A DNA stretch of 64,000 bases from Trichococcus ilyis (lineage in GTDB: Bacteria > Bacillota > Bacilli > Lactobacillales > Aerococcaceae): the NCBI RefSeq assembly GCF_900109135.1, contig NZ_FNYT01000010.1, forward strand, positions 31,798 through 95,797, given 5' to 3'. Within the stretch, counting starts at the first letter, position 1; the number at the start of each line of letters is the position of its first letter. The translations under genes and the position numbers were made by a program. Shown one piece after another: positions 19,858 to 28,456 of the stretch. Below the pieces are notes generated by a model that did no database searches, was not told where the DNA came from, and saw only the letters and a list, made by a program, of their open reading frames with translations.

Positions 19858-20808
19858 TTATTTTTTGACTCTTTCGATGATGCGCAATTTCGCGCTTTGG
19901 GAACGCGAATTCTCGCTTAATTCCACCTCATCCGGCAAAATCGGTTTCCGGCTGATCAACTTGTAGTCCGCTTCATATTCTGAGGGAAGGATCGGCAATA
20001 AAGGCAGGCCTTCCTCTTTCGAGCTGGCTTCTTTGAAAAGGATCTTGACGATCCGATCTTCCAAGGATTGGAAGGAGATGACGCTCATGCGGCCTCCGAC
20101 GTTCAGCATTTTCAGGCCGTCCTCGATCGAATCTTCGATTGCCGCCAATTCATCGTTGACAGCGATGCGCAAAGCTTGGAAAATGCGCTTAGCCGGGTGG
20201 CCGCCTTTTCTTCTGGCAGGCGCCGGAATGCAGTCCTTGATGATTTCGACCAGTTCGCCTGTCGTCTCGATCGGTTTGGTTTCGCGGAGGCTTTCGATTT
20301 TGCGGGCGATTTGCTTGGAGAATTTCTCTTCGCCGTATCGGTAAAAGATCTTCACAAGTTCGGCAAATGGCCATTCATTCACAATGATGCGGGCCGTCAA
20401 TTCCTGTTCTTGGTCCATACGCATATCAAGCGGTGCATCGTAGCGGTAACTGAACCCGCGTTCCGCCTGGTCCAGTTGCGGGGAGGACACACCCAAATCG
20501 TACAGGATGCCGTCGACGCCAAAAACGCCGCGTTTTTCCAATTCTTCTTTGATGTTCCGGAAATTGGCCTTGATGAGTGTCACCATGCCTTTTTCGATAT
20601 AGGACGCCAGCTCCGCCTCCGCGTTTTCGATCGCGATGCGGTCTTGATCGAAGGCGTACAGATGCCCCTGTTCATTCAATTTTGATAAAATCACGCTGCT
20701 GTGTCCGGCGCCCCCTAAAGTGCAGTCGACATAAATCCCATTTGGTTTGATGTCCAAACCATCAATGGACTCTTTTAGTAATACGCTATAATGTTCAAAT
20801 TTTTCCAT
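19858..20808 (-). CDS. rsmH: 16S rRNA (cytosine-1402-N4)-methyltransferase RsmH
   Basis: SAM-dependent enzyme of 316 residues (formerly MraW) that methylates N4 of C1402 in 16S rRNA, tuning the decoding site. SAM-binding motif I is [16 protein letters not shown] (about 25-40); [21 protein letters not shown] and the C-terminal [11 protein letters not shown] are family signatures. The ATG at 20808 matches the family start ([11 protein letters not shown]); the extra upstream codons overlap the end of mraZ. The ribosome site is weak (TAGGTG), suggesting coupling to mraZ, whose stop is 8 bases inside the upstream frame. Confidence 0.97.
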   Translation of the reverse strand: MEKFEHYSVLLKESIDGLDIKPNGIYVDCTLGGAGHSSVILSKLNEQGHLYAFDQDRIAIENAEAELASYIEKGMVTLIKANFRNIKEELEKRGVFGVDGILYDLGVSSPQLDQAERGFSYRYDAPLDMRMDQEQELTARIIVNEWPFAELVKIFYRYGEEKFSKQIARKIESLRETKPIETTGELVEIIKDCIPAPARRKGGHPAKRIFQALRIAVNDELAAIEDSIEDGLKMLNVGGRMSVISFQSLEDRIVKILFKEASSKEEGLPLLPILPSEYEADYKLISRKPILPDEVELSENSRSQSAKLRIIERVKK

Positions 20809-20815
20809 TTTACAC

Positions 20816-21247
20816 CTACAATCCAAAATCAATCATCGTTTCGGCAATATCTTCGAAGTTTTCGGCCGCCTCATCAGCAAATGCCTCCCATTTCTCATTG
20901 CTCCATATTTCTATCCGGTCGGATACACCGACAATTCGGCATTCTTTTTCAATTTTCGCATAATCCAGTAATGTTTGGGGTATATTGATGCGCCCTTGTT
21001 TGTCCAATTCCGCTTCCATGGCGGCTGAGTAGAAAAAACGGGTAAAAGCGCGCGCATCTTTTTTGGCAAGAGGCAATTGTTTCAATTTCTCTTGGAGCAG
21101 TTCCCATTGGCTTAACGGATAGCCGAACAAACAGCCGTCCAACCCGCGGGTGATGATGAACGTTTCGCCTAATTCTTCGCGAAACTTAGCTGGCATGATC
21201 AATCGGCCTTTAGCGTCCACATTGTGTTTGAATTCGCCCATCAACAT
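20816..21247 (-). CDS. mraZ: Transcriptional regulator MraZ
   Basis: AbrB-like DNA-binding protein of 143 residues, exactly the usual length, that represses or tunes the dcw operon it heads. Two SpoVT/AbrB-like half domains are seen: [22 protein letters not shown] near the start (motif DAKGR about 11-15) and [16 protein letters not shown] in the second half. Start at 21247 (MLMGEFKH) agrees with homologues that begin MFMGEF. Three 10-base tandem direct repeats just upstream match the known type of MraZ operator, so autoregulation is very likely. Confidence 0.96.
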   Translation of the reverse strand: MLMGEFKHNVDAKGRLIMPAKFREELGETFIITRGLDGCLFGYPLSQWELLQEKLKQLPLAKKDARAFTRFFYSAAMEAELDKQGRINIPQTLLDYAKIEKECRIVGVSDRIEIWSNEKWEAFADEAAENFEDIAETMIDFGL

Positions 21248-21282
21248 AAAGACACTCGCCCCCACCTTTAAATATGTTTTCA

Positions 21283-21312
21283 GTCTACCACATCCCCCCA
21301 CTTTCTACCACA
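21283..21312 (-). promoter_or_regulatory. MraZ operator: three tandem 10-base direct repeats
   Basis: On the minus strand three adjacent decamers, TGTGGTAGAA (21312-21303), AGTGGGGGGA (21302-21293) and TGTGGTAGAC (21292-21283), share the core GTGG at exactly 10-base spacing. MraZ proteins are known to bind short G-rich direct repeats upstream of mraZ. No clear -35/-10 pair could be picked around them. Confidence 0.75.
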
Positions 21313-21330
21313 TTTTCCCGAACAATTCAT

Positions 21331-21378
21331 AAAAAAAACAAATTGGCTTCGATGAATAATCGAAACCAATTTGTTTTT
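21331..21378 (-). terminator. Terminator upstream of mraZ
   Basis: Long stem of about 18 pairs (AAAACAAATTGG..TTCGAT with ATCGAA..CCAATTTGTTTT) with loop GAATA, followed on the minus strand by eight T. It stops transcription from the cpoA-like gene before the dcw operon. Confidence 0.88.
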
Positions 21379-21453
21379 AGTTATCATCTCTCAGTTTGCC
21401 GAACGCAAAAACGGGATATCATAGGGCCAGCACCGAATAAATCTAATCAAACC

Positions 21454-21503
21454 GATCCGTTCGGAATGAATTTGGTGAAAGTGGGGGATCTGCCCAACGG
21501 ATC
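21454..21503 (-). repeat. Inverted repeat after the cpoA-like gene
   Basis: GATCCGTT (21454-21461) and AACGGATC (21496-21503) are perfectly complementary across 34 bases. The 150 bases between the cpoA-like stop and the mraZ-side terminator hold no gene. Confidence 0.4.
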
Positions 21504-21528
21504 CTTTTGGTTGCGGCCCGGATGCGCG

Positions 21529-22545
21529 TCACTTGTCAGCCTTATGCAATTCAACGGCTGTTTCATAGGCGTTACGCAATTCCGAACCGATGCAGCTAAG
21601 ATCCTTTTGGCGCACGCGTTCCTGTCCTGCAGCCTTCAAAGAAGGCAACTCGCCTTCCAGGATTCCGCTGATCATCCTCCTGAACTCGTCGTTCGTCCTC
21701 CCTTTGTAGACATGTTTACCATCAATCAAATCATCTTCATAAATCGGGATATCCCGGACCAGAATTTCCTGCCCCATCGCAAGTGCCTCCAGCAGGACGA
21801 TCCCTTCAGTTTCTTCATACGTCGGAAAGAAAAACAAATCAGCACCGCAGTATGCATTGCGGAGCTCATCGGGAGCCACATAACCGGCAAATTTCAGATT
21901 GGGCAATTTTGTCGCTACCGCTTCACGGATTTCCCGCGGAACTTGACGGAGATTCAGGTAGCCGAACCAGATGAACTGGTAGGCAGGCAGGGCTTTGGCC
22001 AAAGCGACAAAATCAAGGATCCCTTTCCGTTTGATGTAAAGACCGACAGACATGACGATCTTGTCAGCTTCCGTATAGCCGTATTTATTGCGGAATGCCG
22101 CCCCCATTTCCTTGTTCGACCGATAAAACGACAGATCGATGCCGTTTGATATCGGAATGATCGGTTTTCCCAGACCCGCCTGCTGCAGCAACCGTTTCGA
22201 ATACGGGGTAGGCGTCAAGACCACATCGCCATGGCTGTAGCAGTGCAGGATCCACTTGCTGAACAACGGTGCCGCCGCATTGGAGAAGATGAAGGAATTC
22301 TGGAAATCCTCTTTTGTGGAATGGGCGTGGTAAACGATTGGTTTGCCCAGTTTTTTGACTTTGTGCAAGAGACGATAGGATTGTCCGAAGTAGGTGTTGA
22401 TGTGCATCAGATCAAAATCGTCCTGGAAATCCGTCGTAAAATCGATTCCTTCCAGTGTGAGCGCCTTTTTTTGGTGCTCGATCGCTCTGCCCAAACCGGA
22501 TTTCCCGATGTATTTCATACCTTCGGAGTACAGCAATACTTTCAT
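21529..22545 (-). CDS. GT4 glycosyltransferase, CpoA/LafB-like diglycosyl-diacylglycerol synthase
   Basis: Retaining GT4 glycosyltransferase of 338 residues. It resembles pneumococcal CpoA over its whole length (opening MKVLLYSEGMKYIGKSG, HAHSTKEDFQNSFIFSN, NGIDLSFYR and the donor motif EETEGIVLLEALAMGQ), so it most likely adds the second sugar to monoglucosyl-diacylglycerol, giving the glycolipid that anchors lipoteichoic acid and shapes the membrane. The probable first-step enzyme is not next door, as in streptococci, but at 36.1-37.3 kb. ATG at 22545 behind GAAGGGAGG. The donor sugar (Glc or Gal) cannot be told. Confidence 0.78.
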   Translation of the reverse strand: MKVLLYSEGMKYIGKSGLGRAIEHQKKALTLEGIDFTTDFQDDFDLMHINTYFGQSYRLLHKVKKLGKPIVYHAHSTKEDFQNSFIFSNAAAPLFSKWILHCYSHGDVVLTPTPYSKRLLQQAGLGKPIIPISNGIDLSFYRSNKEMGAAFRNKYGYTEADKIVMSVGLYIKRKGILDFVALAKALPAYQFIWFGYLNLRQVPREIREAVATKLPNLKFAGYVAPDELRNAYCGADLFFFPTYEETEGIVLLEALAMGQEILVRDIPIYEDDLIDGKHVYKGRTNDEFRRMISGILEGELPSLKAAGQERVRQKDLSCIGSELRNAYETAVELHKADK

Positions 22546-22575
22546 GATAGTGGCCTCCCTTCTTCAGATTTCGGA

Positions 22576-22953
22576 CTATCCCCTCACGAGGAAATAAATG
22601 CGCAAAAGCACCAACAGATAATAAAAAATCAGCGCCATCAAAAAGAGTATTTTGATGAAATAACGATAAAACCTTTTTGGCTGATGCCCCTTTTTCCGCC
22701 TGTCGAAATACAGCGTCTGCAGCAGCCCCGCAACGCAGGCTGCCAAGAGGAAGTGCGGCAAAAGCGAATAGGTCAAACTGTAGACGCTCAGGATATGGAT
22801 GCCAACCAACAAAAACGGCAGCACGACATCCGCCACCGTCAATTGGATGATCTGTTTGTACCTGAGATATGGCCGGAAAAATTTATTGATCAGAATCATT
22901 TCTAAAACCGGAAAAACATAAAACAAAATTTCAAGATAATGGAATTTTTGCAT
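22576..22953 (-). CDS. DUF3397 family membrane protein
   Basis: Integral membrane protein of 125 residues with four hydrophobic spans (about 7-24, 34-56, 63-80 and 97-120) and a basic loop RRKKGHQPKRFYRY. It matches the DUF3397 family, small Lactobacillales proteins often coded between rpmF and mraZ. Function unknown. ATG behind AAAGGAGCTTCGG. It lies 30 bases upstream of the cpoA-like gene and probably shares its transcript. Confidence 0.75.
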   Translation of the reverse strand: MQKFHYLEILFYVFPVLEMILINKFFRPYLRYKQIIQLTVADVVLPFLLVGIHILSVYSLTYSLLPHFLLAACVAGLLQTLYFDRRKKGHQPKRFYRYFIKILFLMALIFYYLLVLLRIYFLVRG

Positions 22954-23041
22954 TCCGAAGCTCCTTTACGAAAATATGGCATTCAAGCCGCGTACGTTCA
23001 TTTTACCTCATTCCGGCGATTTGTGCCTCCCAGAAAAAAGA

Positions 23042-23081
23042 AAACAAAAAAAGCCAGCAGAACGTTCATTCTGCTGACTGG
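23042..23081 (-). terminator. Terminator of yceD-rpmF
   Basis: CAGCAGAA (23055-23062) pairs with TTCTGCTG (23069-23076), 6-base loop, followed on the minus strand by GGCTTTTTTTG. Confidence 0.85.
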
Positions 23082-23103
23082 AATTGCGGATAGCATTTCA
23101 TGA

Positions 23104-23283
23104 TTAGTTTTGTTTTTCAACAACTGCTTCTCCATCATAGTGACCGCATGATGCACAAACGTGGTGGCTCTTTTTCAATTCGCCACAGTTAGGGCATGCG
23201 TTCAAGCCTGGAATCGCTAATTTGAAGTGCGTACGTCTTTTTGCTTTTCTCGCTTTAGATGTTCTTCTTTTAGGTACTGCCAT
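23104..23283 (-). CDS. rpmF: 50S ribosomal protein L32
   Basis: Ribosomal protein of 59 residues. The translation begins [19 protein letters not shown], the universal L32 start, and carries a four-cysteine zinc ribbon (CPNC about residues 30-33 and CASC about 43-46), so this is the zinc-binding form. Start at 23283 behind GGGAGGTGTAAGGAA. It follows yceD by 59 bases, the conserved yceD-rpmF pair, and is followed by a terminator. Confidence 0.97.
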   Translation of the reverse strand: MAVPKRRTSKARKAKRRTHFKLAIPGLNACPNCGELKKSHHVCASCGHYDGEAVVEKQN

Positions 23284-23342
23284 TTCCTTACACCTCCCTG
23301 TATTAATCGCTGGATTCAGTTAACAAATCAGCGTCAAAAATT

Positions 23343-23900
23343 TCACTCTGTTTTTTCTTCGTCTTCTAATAGGGCCTTCAGACCAGCTAATCGCGGATCG
23401 ATCTGATCGGATTTTTCCTCTTGTCTCTTCCTTGCGAAAGTTTCTTCGGAAACAACTTCCCAGTCAGCGCCACTCGGCATTTCATCGGATTCCAACTCTT
23501 CCGGCGTGTAGACTTGCAGAGGCAGATTCAGCAGGATATTGTCCTCGATAGCGGGAACAAGATCCACTTCATCACCCTCAAGCGGCAACACGACTTCCAC
23601 AGGGTTATCCTGTTCGAGGTAGAGCGATTCATTTTCGGTGTACACTTCTTCGATCGCTATTTGCATAGGTACATCCACTGGTTCCAACGACCTTGACGAA
23701 GGCAGGGTAATCGTTAGATCGATTCGGAAATTGGCAAGCACAGAATGATTTTCGTATAATAAGAAACCTTCCGCCTTGATCGGCGACACTGCTAGGATTT
23801 CATTATTTCTCTGCATCAATGAACTTTTCCGGTCTATCGTCCGGGAGAAATAGTGCGGTTCACCACGATGTTCTTGTAATTCTTTTAATGGCCACTTCAT
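23343..23900 (-). CDS. yceD: YceD family (DUF177) protein
   Basis: Cytosolic protein of 185 residues in the DUF177 family, nearly always encoded before rpmF; in plants and bacteria it is linked to 23S rRNA accumulation. Typical parts are the start MKWPLKELQEHRGEP, the middle acidic region and the C-terminal DPRLAGLKALLEDEE. The frame is open to 23957; the ATG at 23900 is chosen for family match and the upstream AGGGGTGAT, with an ATG two codons earlier as alternative. A near-perfect promoter stands right before it. Confidence 0.88.
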   Translation of the reverse strand: MKWPLKELQEHRGEPHYFSRTIDRKSSLMQRNNEILAVSPIKAEGFLLYENHSVLANFRIDLTITLPSSRSLEPVDVPMQIAIEEVYTENESLYLEQDNPVEVVLPLEGDEVDLVPAIEDNILLNLPLQVYTPEELESDEMPSGADWEVVSEETFARKRQEEKSDQIDPRLAGLKALLEDEEKTE

Positions 23901-23929
23901 TTCCATCACCCCTAAAATAACAAATTGAA

Positions 23930-23958
23930 TTATACTAGTGAAAAAAACCTTTGTCAAT
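23930..23958 (-). promoter_or_regulatory. Strong sigma-A promoter of yceD-rpmF
   Basis: Minus strand TTGACA (23958-23953), 17-base spacer, TATAAT (23935-23930): both boxes match consensus exactly. Leader about 24 bases. Confidence 0.9.
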
Positions 23959-23994
23959 GTATTTTCCTTTACATCAAAAAAGGAAAACGTTTTT

Positions 23995-24699
23995 TTACGC
24001 TTTTAATTCTTTGGCCAATGCGATCGTTTTGTCCAAAAGCACCTTTTCTGCATCGACGACCGGATAGCGTTGTTCCTTATCCTCACTGTTCATCAATGAA
24101 ACTTCCGTGCAACCCAACAGCACAATATCCGCACCGCAATTTTTGAAATCTTCCAATATTTCGTAATACAAAGGGAAAAATAAATGAGATCTTTCTTTGA
24201 TGTAATAATAAATCATTTTATTGATCTTGTCTTGTAATTCTCTGTCCGGCAAAACCACCTGATAACCATTCTCGACCAGACGATTTTCATAGATCCGGCT
24301 CTGATGTGTTCCTTCAGTGGCGAATAAACCGACTTTTTTTGCGCCTTGATAATGTTCGGCGATGTAGTCGACCGTAAGATCGATCATATTCAAAATAGGA
24401 ATATCCGTTTCCTTTTGGATATCATCGAAGAAATAATGGATCGTATTGCAGGGCATGATGATGAATTCCGGCCGAAGCAGATTCAACATGTGGACATCTT
24501 CTATCACAGCATCGACTGGGTTCGGCTTGGTCGGATCCAAGATGTATTCCGTGCGGTCGGGAATGTCAGCGTGATTCATCAGAATGTAATTGAAATAATC
24601 CTGGTCGTTTTCGGGGAAATGGCGCTTGTTCATTTCAACAAGAAAATTTGTCGTCGCCAGCGTTCCCATTCCTCCGAGAATACCAAAAAATTTTTTCAT
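23995..24699 (-). CDS. Aspartate/glutamate racemase family protein, probable aspartate racemase
   Basis: PLP-independent racemase of 234 residues. GGMG at 9-12 and the two catalytic cysteines C84 (PCNTIHY) and C197 (LGCTEVSLM) are intact. It follows by 42 bases a gene for a D-aspartate ligase-type ATP-grasp enzyme, the same partnership as in Enterococcus faecium, where the racemase supplies D-Asp for the peptidoglycan cross-bridge. A glutamate racemase role is less likely because of this context, but cannot be excluded from the sequence alone. ATG at 24699 behind GAAAGGATG. Confidence 0.85.
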   Translation of the reverse strand: MKKFFGILGGMGTLATTNFLVEMNKRHFPENDQDYFNYILMNHADIPDRTEYILDPTKPNPVDAVIEDVHMLNLLRPEFIIMPCNTIHYFFDDIQKETDIPILNMIDLTVDYIAEHYQGAKKVGLFATEGTHQSRIYENRLVENGYQVVLPDRELQDKINKMIYYYIKERSHLFFPLYYEILEDFKNCGADIVLLGCTEVSLMNSEDKEQRYPVVDAEKVLLDKTIALAKELKA

Positions 24700-24741
24700 C
24701 CTTTCTCATCCCTCATTTCCCGTTTTGTTTCTCGATTCAGG

Positions 24742-25959
24742 TTATTCCTCTGGCGGATGTTCTCTGAATTTTTTGTAGTAGTTGAATTTGGAAGCCAACA
24801 CATAGAACTTTCTTTTTGGGCTGACTTCGAAAGGCGCATCCAAAGGGTGCACAACTTTGCCTTCTTTGTAGAGCTCTTTCACTTTTTTTCTCAGCGCATC
24901 GGAATCTACATATTTCAGCAGAAGATTCTTCGGCGTCATATTGAACAAAGCTTCGTTCTTGTTGATGGTCAAGCCAAGCTTCTTCTTGGCGATGCAATCC
25001 TCAACATAGTACTTCGCGACATTATTGCCGCTCGCCGTCACATAGTAGTTGCTGACGCCCAGACGCCCGTTCAGTTCGAAGAAGACATAGTCATCCTTGC
25101 GTTTGTCGTACTTCACGTCAAAATTGGAAAACCCGTAAAACTCGGTTTCAGCAATCAGTTTTTGAACGGAAGCGACAATTTTCTTTTCTTCTCGGGCCCA
25201 GATCGTCAGATGATTCCCGATGGCGGATGGCGTGTGATCCTCCAAGAGGATTTGCCCGAATGCAATCAGCTTGATCTCCTTGTCCCGCGGCGATGTGTAG
25301 ACCGTCACGACGCCAAGATAGGTATCGTCGCCGGGAACATATTCCTGCAGGATCAGATTATCCGTATAGCCGTTTTCGCGCACTAAATGATAAATGCGCT
25401 CCAGATCCTTTTCATCCCGGCCGATGAAGACTTTTTCCTTGCCGTCGAAATGCAGCCCTTGGTACATGATGGCATTCGAAGGCTTGATGATGATCGGAAA
25501 CTCGAACGGCAAATCCAGCGAAAATTCGTCCATGACCAAGGTCTTTGGATAAGGGACGCCCGCTTTTTCACAGATCGAGTAAAAGCTTTCCTTGTTTGTC
25601 GCCCGCAGGAAAACAGCCTCATCCACATACGGAACGATCCAATCGTCACTGAAGCGGTCTTTCGTGCGGATCAACAGCTCCGCATAGCGGTCGTCCGCAC
25701 CGAAGATGATTTTTTTCATGTTCGGATAGTCGCGGCCGATTTGTTGGATGGTTTCAAAAAAATGATCCAGGTCATCGATTCCCGGTTGGATGTAATGCTT
25801 GATGATTCGGGAATTGCCGATAGGGCCTATGATCATCGGGCTGATGATATTCGTTTTAACTTGGTACGCCTCATAAAAAGCTCTAGCCAGACTATAAGCT
25901 CCTCTGTTCCCCCCTACGATTACGGGAACGAAACTGACGGAGTTGGCTTCTTCACTCAT
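24742..25959 (-). CDS. D-aspartate ligase family ATP-grasp protein
   Basis: ATP-grasp enzyme of 405 residues resembling the enterococcal D-aspartate ligase Aslfm, which adds D-Asp by its beta-carboxyl to the L-Lys of peptidoglycan precursors. Shared features: FYSICEKAGVPYPKT (about 121-135), FPIIIKPSNA (ATP-binding lysine), QEYVPGDDT, GQILLEDHTPSAIGN and the metal-binding end FSNFDVKYD...FFELNGRLG. The adjacent racemase supports D-Asp as substrate. ATG at 25959 behind AAGGAGGACAATCGC. Promoter at 26023-26051. The substrate is inferred from family and context. Confidence 0.82.
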   Translation of the reverse strand: MSEEANSVSFVPVIVGGNRGAYSLARAFYEAYQVKTNIISPMIIGPIGNSRIIKHYIQPGIDDLDHFFETIQQIGRDYPNMKKIIFGADDRYAELLIRTKDRFSDDWIVPYVDEAVFLRATNKESFYSICEKAGVPYPKTLVMDEFSLDLPFEFPIIIKPSNAIMYQGLHFDGKEKVFIGRDEKDLERIYHLVRENGYTDNLILQEYVPGDDTYLGVVTVYTSPRDKEIKLIAFGQILLEDHTPSAIGNHLTIWAREEKKIVASVQKLIAETEFYGFSNFDVKYDKRKDDYVFFELNGRLGVSNYYVTASGNNVAKYYVEDCIAKKKLGLTINKNEALFNMTPKNLLLKYVDSDALRKKVKELYKEGKVVHPLDAPFEVSPKRKFYVLASKFNYYKKFREHPPEE

Positions 25960-26022
25960 GCGATTGTCCTCCTTAGTGCCTAAAACCGAATAATAACGGC
26001 TCTAGCATCTATTAACCTATCC

Positions 26023-26051
26023 ATTATATTTCTTTGGATGTAGTCAGTCAA
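26023..26051 (-). promoter_or_regulatory. Promoter of the D-Asp ligase/racemase operon
   Basis: Minus strand TTGACT (26051-26046), 17-base spacer, TATAAT (26028-26023); leader about 57 bases. One mismatch from consensus in total. Confidence 0.85.
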
Positions 26052-26100
26052 ACGCTTCTTGCGATTTTACATTAAAGTTTTCATAAATTTACCAAAAGGG

Positions 26101-27318
26101 TCAGCACGGATCCTGCAGGCCATTTCGGAGGTAGATGAGCGAGCGGGTGAAATTCTGCTCCTCCAAAGTCGCCACGGCCCCCAAGCGGTAGATGCGGTCA
26201 CTCCGGATTTCCAGCTGCAGATCCGCTGTATGCGGCTCACGTAATTTCGTGACGATCGGGGTCTCGGTGTTTTTTTTCAAGGCATTCAGATAGCGTCTGC
26301 CGGCTTCAGTAAATCCAAGCAATCGGATTGTGCCGGCTTTTTCCTGGAAAGCTTCCGCTTCCGCCTTGGTTATCCCCAGCAAAATATAGGTGCACATCCG
26401 TTGCAGCCTGGCCCATGTCCAGCGCTTCGTCTTCATACGCCGGATGAAGGCCGTGAAGTCAAGCGCATCCTCGGCCTCTTTCTTCAGCCTGTATTCGATG
26501 CCCTCTTCCACCTGATAAATGCTCCGCAGTTCCGCATGCGACAAAAGTACGAGCTGATGCTGCAGCATTCCCCAATACGGATCCCAGTCAAGCAGCGGGC
26601 GCACCCGCAGCGCCTCAGACGTCTCTTTCGGAACAAACTTCCCCAAGTCCCGCTGACCGGTTTCTTTCCGCCGGTGGAGGGCCCATTCGCGGATAGCGGT
26701 GCCGCTCGCGAACTCCTGATCCGCAGATTCATCGTCGTGGTGGCCGGCACCTTTTCTGGGCACGACAGCCGTTTCCATCGGCTCCGGGAATTGCTCGTTT
26801 TCTCTGACATAAGCCAGTCCGAGTTGATTGTTTGGAGTCGTAAAGGAAAGGGCAGAACCTTGTGGGCGCAAGACTTCGGCAATGGCCGTTTCCAGTTGCG
26901 CAGCATAGGTTCTGCCATCATTTCGGTAAGTCTGAAAAATCCGATCGATATCCGCTTCGTGTTCGCGCAGCAAGCGGTTATGCGCGATGAAATCCGCTGA
27001 CGTTCCCGTTTCGGCGCCGAACGCGAAGGCGTCGCACTGCATCGCCTGCAGCAGGCGGACGCCGGCTTTCGCGAACAGATCGGCCGCCTGCACACTTCCC
27101 AACACGGGCAGCTCGACGATAATGTCCGCTCCGTTCCGCAAAGCGATTTCTGCACGCGTCCATTTATCCAACAGAGCGGGTGCGCCCCGTTGGACGAAGT
27201 TGCCGCTCATGGCGACAACCATGACATCGCTGTTGGTCATCCGCCTAGCTTCCGCCAATTGATAGCGGTGCCCATTGTGGAACGGATTGTATTCTGCGAT
27301 TACTCCACACGCTTTCAT
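26101..27318 (-). CDS. tmcAL: tRNA(Met) cytidine acetate ligase TmcAL
   Basis: Nucleotidyltransferase-like enzyme of 405 residues (YlbM family) that uses acetate and ATP to form N4-acetylcytidine at the wobble base of elongator tRNA-Met. The N-terminus GVIAEYNPFHNGHRYQL has the HxGH-type motif (HNGH, 14-17); MSGNFVQRGAPALLDKWTRA is the next family signature. Start at 27318. It ends the yqe operon; about 30 bases separate it from the methyltransferase gene. No obvious terminator follows before the promoter of the D-Asp ligase gene. Confidence 0.93.
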   Translation of the reverse strand: MKACGVIAEYNPFHNGHRYQLAEARRMTNSDVMVVAMSGNFVQRGAPALLDKWTRAEIALRNGADIIVELPVLGSVQAADLFAKAGVRLLQAMQCDAFAFGAETGTSADFIAHNRLLREHEADIDRIFQTYRNDGRTYAAQLETAIAEVLRPQGSALSFTTPNNQLGLAYVRENEQFPEPMETAVVPRKGAGHHDDESADQEFASGTAIREWALHRRKETGQRDLGKFVPKETSEALRVRPLLDWDPYWGMLQHQLVLLSHAELRSIYQVEEGIEYRLKKEAEDALDFTAFIRRMKTKRWTWARLQRMCTYILLGITKAEAEAFQEKAGTIRLLGFTEAGRRYLNALKKNTETPIVTKLREPHTADLQLEIRSDRIYRLGAVATLEEQNFTRSLIYLRNGLQDPC

Positions 27319-27350
27319 CGAAATGCCCCCTTTGCTTCAGATCTGGTTGC

Positions 27351-28094
27351 CTAGGCTTTTCTGCAGGCAAAAAACCAGCGCGGACTGTCTTCACGCACTT
27401 CAGAAACCCCGAATTCCGCCGTCACCGCAATATCCGTGAATCCAGTCTCTGCAAGGATCCGCTGATAAACGTCCAACGGATATGTGCGTTCGCGATGGTA
27501 TTCCGTGTGCCGCTCAAACAATCCCGGATTCCCCGGCGAGTCCACAAAGAAAGTCAAATCGTGCTCGACGCTGTTCTCGGCATCGCCGGCGAAACTCTCC
27601 CAGAGGAAAGCGCCCTCTTCATCCTGGTAGATGTACTGATACCCCGGAAAAACGTTATTCACTTGATGCAGCGAATGCACATCGAACAAAAACACGCCGC
27701 CGTCGCCGAGATTTCGGTTCACGCTTTGGAACACTTGCGCCACTTCGTTTTCGTCGGACATGTAGCAAAGCGAATCGGAGAAGCACGTCACCACGTCAAA
27801 ATCCCCCATCGGCTCCAAGGAACGCATATCCCCAACCGCCAACGCCAGCCGAACGCTTTCTTCCTGCATGCGATTGTACGCAAGGCTGAGCATTTCGTCC
27901 GAAAGGTCGACACCGGTCACCTGATGGCCTTTTTTCGCCAACTCAACGGCAATCTTCCCTGTGCCGCAAGCCAATTCCATAATGTTCAATCCGGATTTTC
28001 CGGCCGTGTATTTTTCAACATAAAGAAGCCAGCTGTCGTAGACAGACTGGTCCATTATTTCATCATAGTAATGGGCAAAGATGTCGTAGCTCAT
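27351..28094 (-). CDS. yqeM: Class I SAM-dependent methyltransferase (YqeM family)
   Basis: Protein of 247 residues with the Rossmann methyltransferase fold: motif I NIMELACGTGKIAVELA (about 37-53), acidic motif VTGVDLSDEMLSLA and DVVTCFSDSLCYM. YqeM proteins follow rsfS in many Firmicutes; the substrate is unknown. The frame is open upstream to 28142, but ATG 28094 overlaps the rsfS stop (ATGA), so translation is coupled. Start MSYDIFAHYYDEIM is family-typical. Confidence 0.9.
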   Translation of the reverse strand: MSYDIFAHYYDEIMDQSVYDSWLLYVEKYTAGKSGLNIMELACGTGKIAVELAKKGHQVTGVDLSDEMLSLAYNRMQEESVRLALAVGDMRSLEPMGDFDVVTCFSDSLCYMSDENEVAQVFQSVNRNLGDGGVFLFDVHSLHQVNNVFPGYQYIYQDEEGAFLWESFAGDAENSVEHDLTFFVDSPGNPGLFERHTEYHRERTYPLDVYQRILAETGFTDIAVTAEFGVSEVREDSPRWFFACRKA

Positions 28095-28456
28095 TGCTCG
28101 GTGACCATCCCTGAGATGTCGACCATCGGCGCATCGCTCCATAATTTTTCGATATTGTAGTAGCCGCGCTCCTCATGGTTGAATACATGCACGATGACGT
28201 CGTTCAGATCGATCAATGTCCATTTGCCGGAGTCCTTGCCTTCGACATTCTTGACTTCGCCCTTGTTTTTGTGCACAGCTTCCACGATCGCTTCAACGAT
28301 GGCCGCGACTTGCTTTTCGTTGCGGCCGTTCATGACGACGAAATAATCGCCGATCGATGTCAGACCGCGTACATCCAATGCCATGATATCCTGCGCCAAT
28401 TTGTCATCTGCCGCTTTGACTACTAATTCCAATAATTCTTCGCTTTTCAAATTCAT
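28091..28456 (-). CDS. rsfS: Ribosomal silencing factor RsfS
   Basis: Small protein of 121 residues that binds ribosomal protein L14 and blocks joining of the subunits when nutrients are short. Signatures: DIMALDVRGLTSIGDYFVVMNGRNEKQVAAI (central beta sheet; LDVRG and IGDYFV are key), GKWTLIDLNDVIVHVF. The ATG at 28456 overlaps the yqeK stop by four bases. Both neighbours overlap, so yqeK-rsfS-yqeM are translated as a coupled set. Confidence 0.96.
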   Translation of the reverse strand: MNLKSEELLELVVKAADDKLAQDIMALDVRGLTSIGDYFVVMNGRNEKQVAAIVEAIVEAVHKNKGEVKNVEGKDSGKWTLIDLNDVIVHVFNHEERGYYNIEKLWSDAPMVDISGMVTEQ

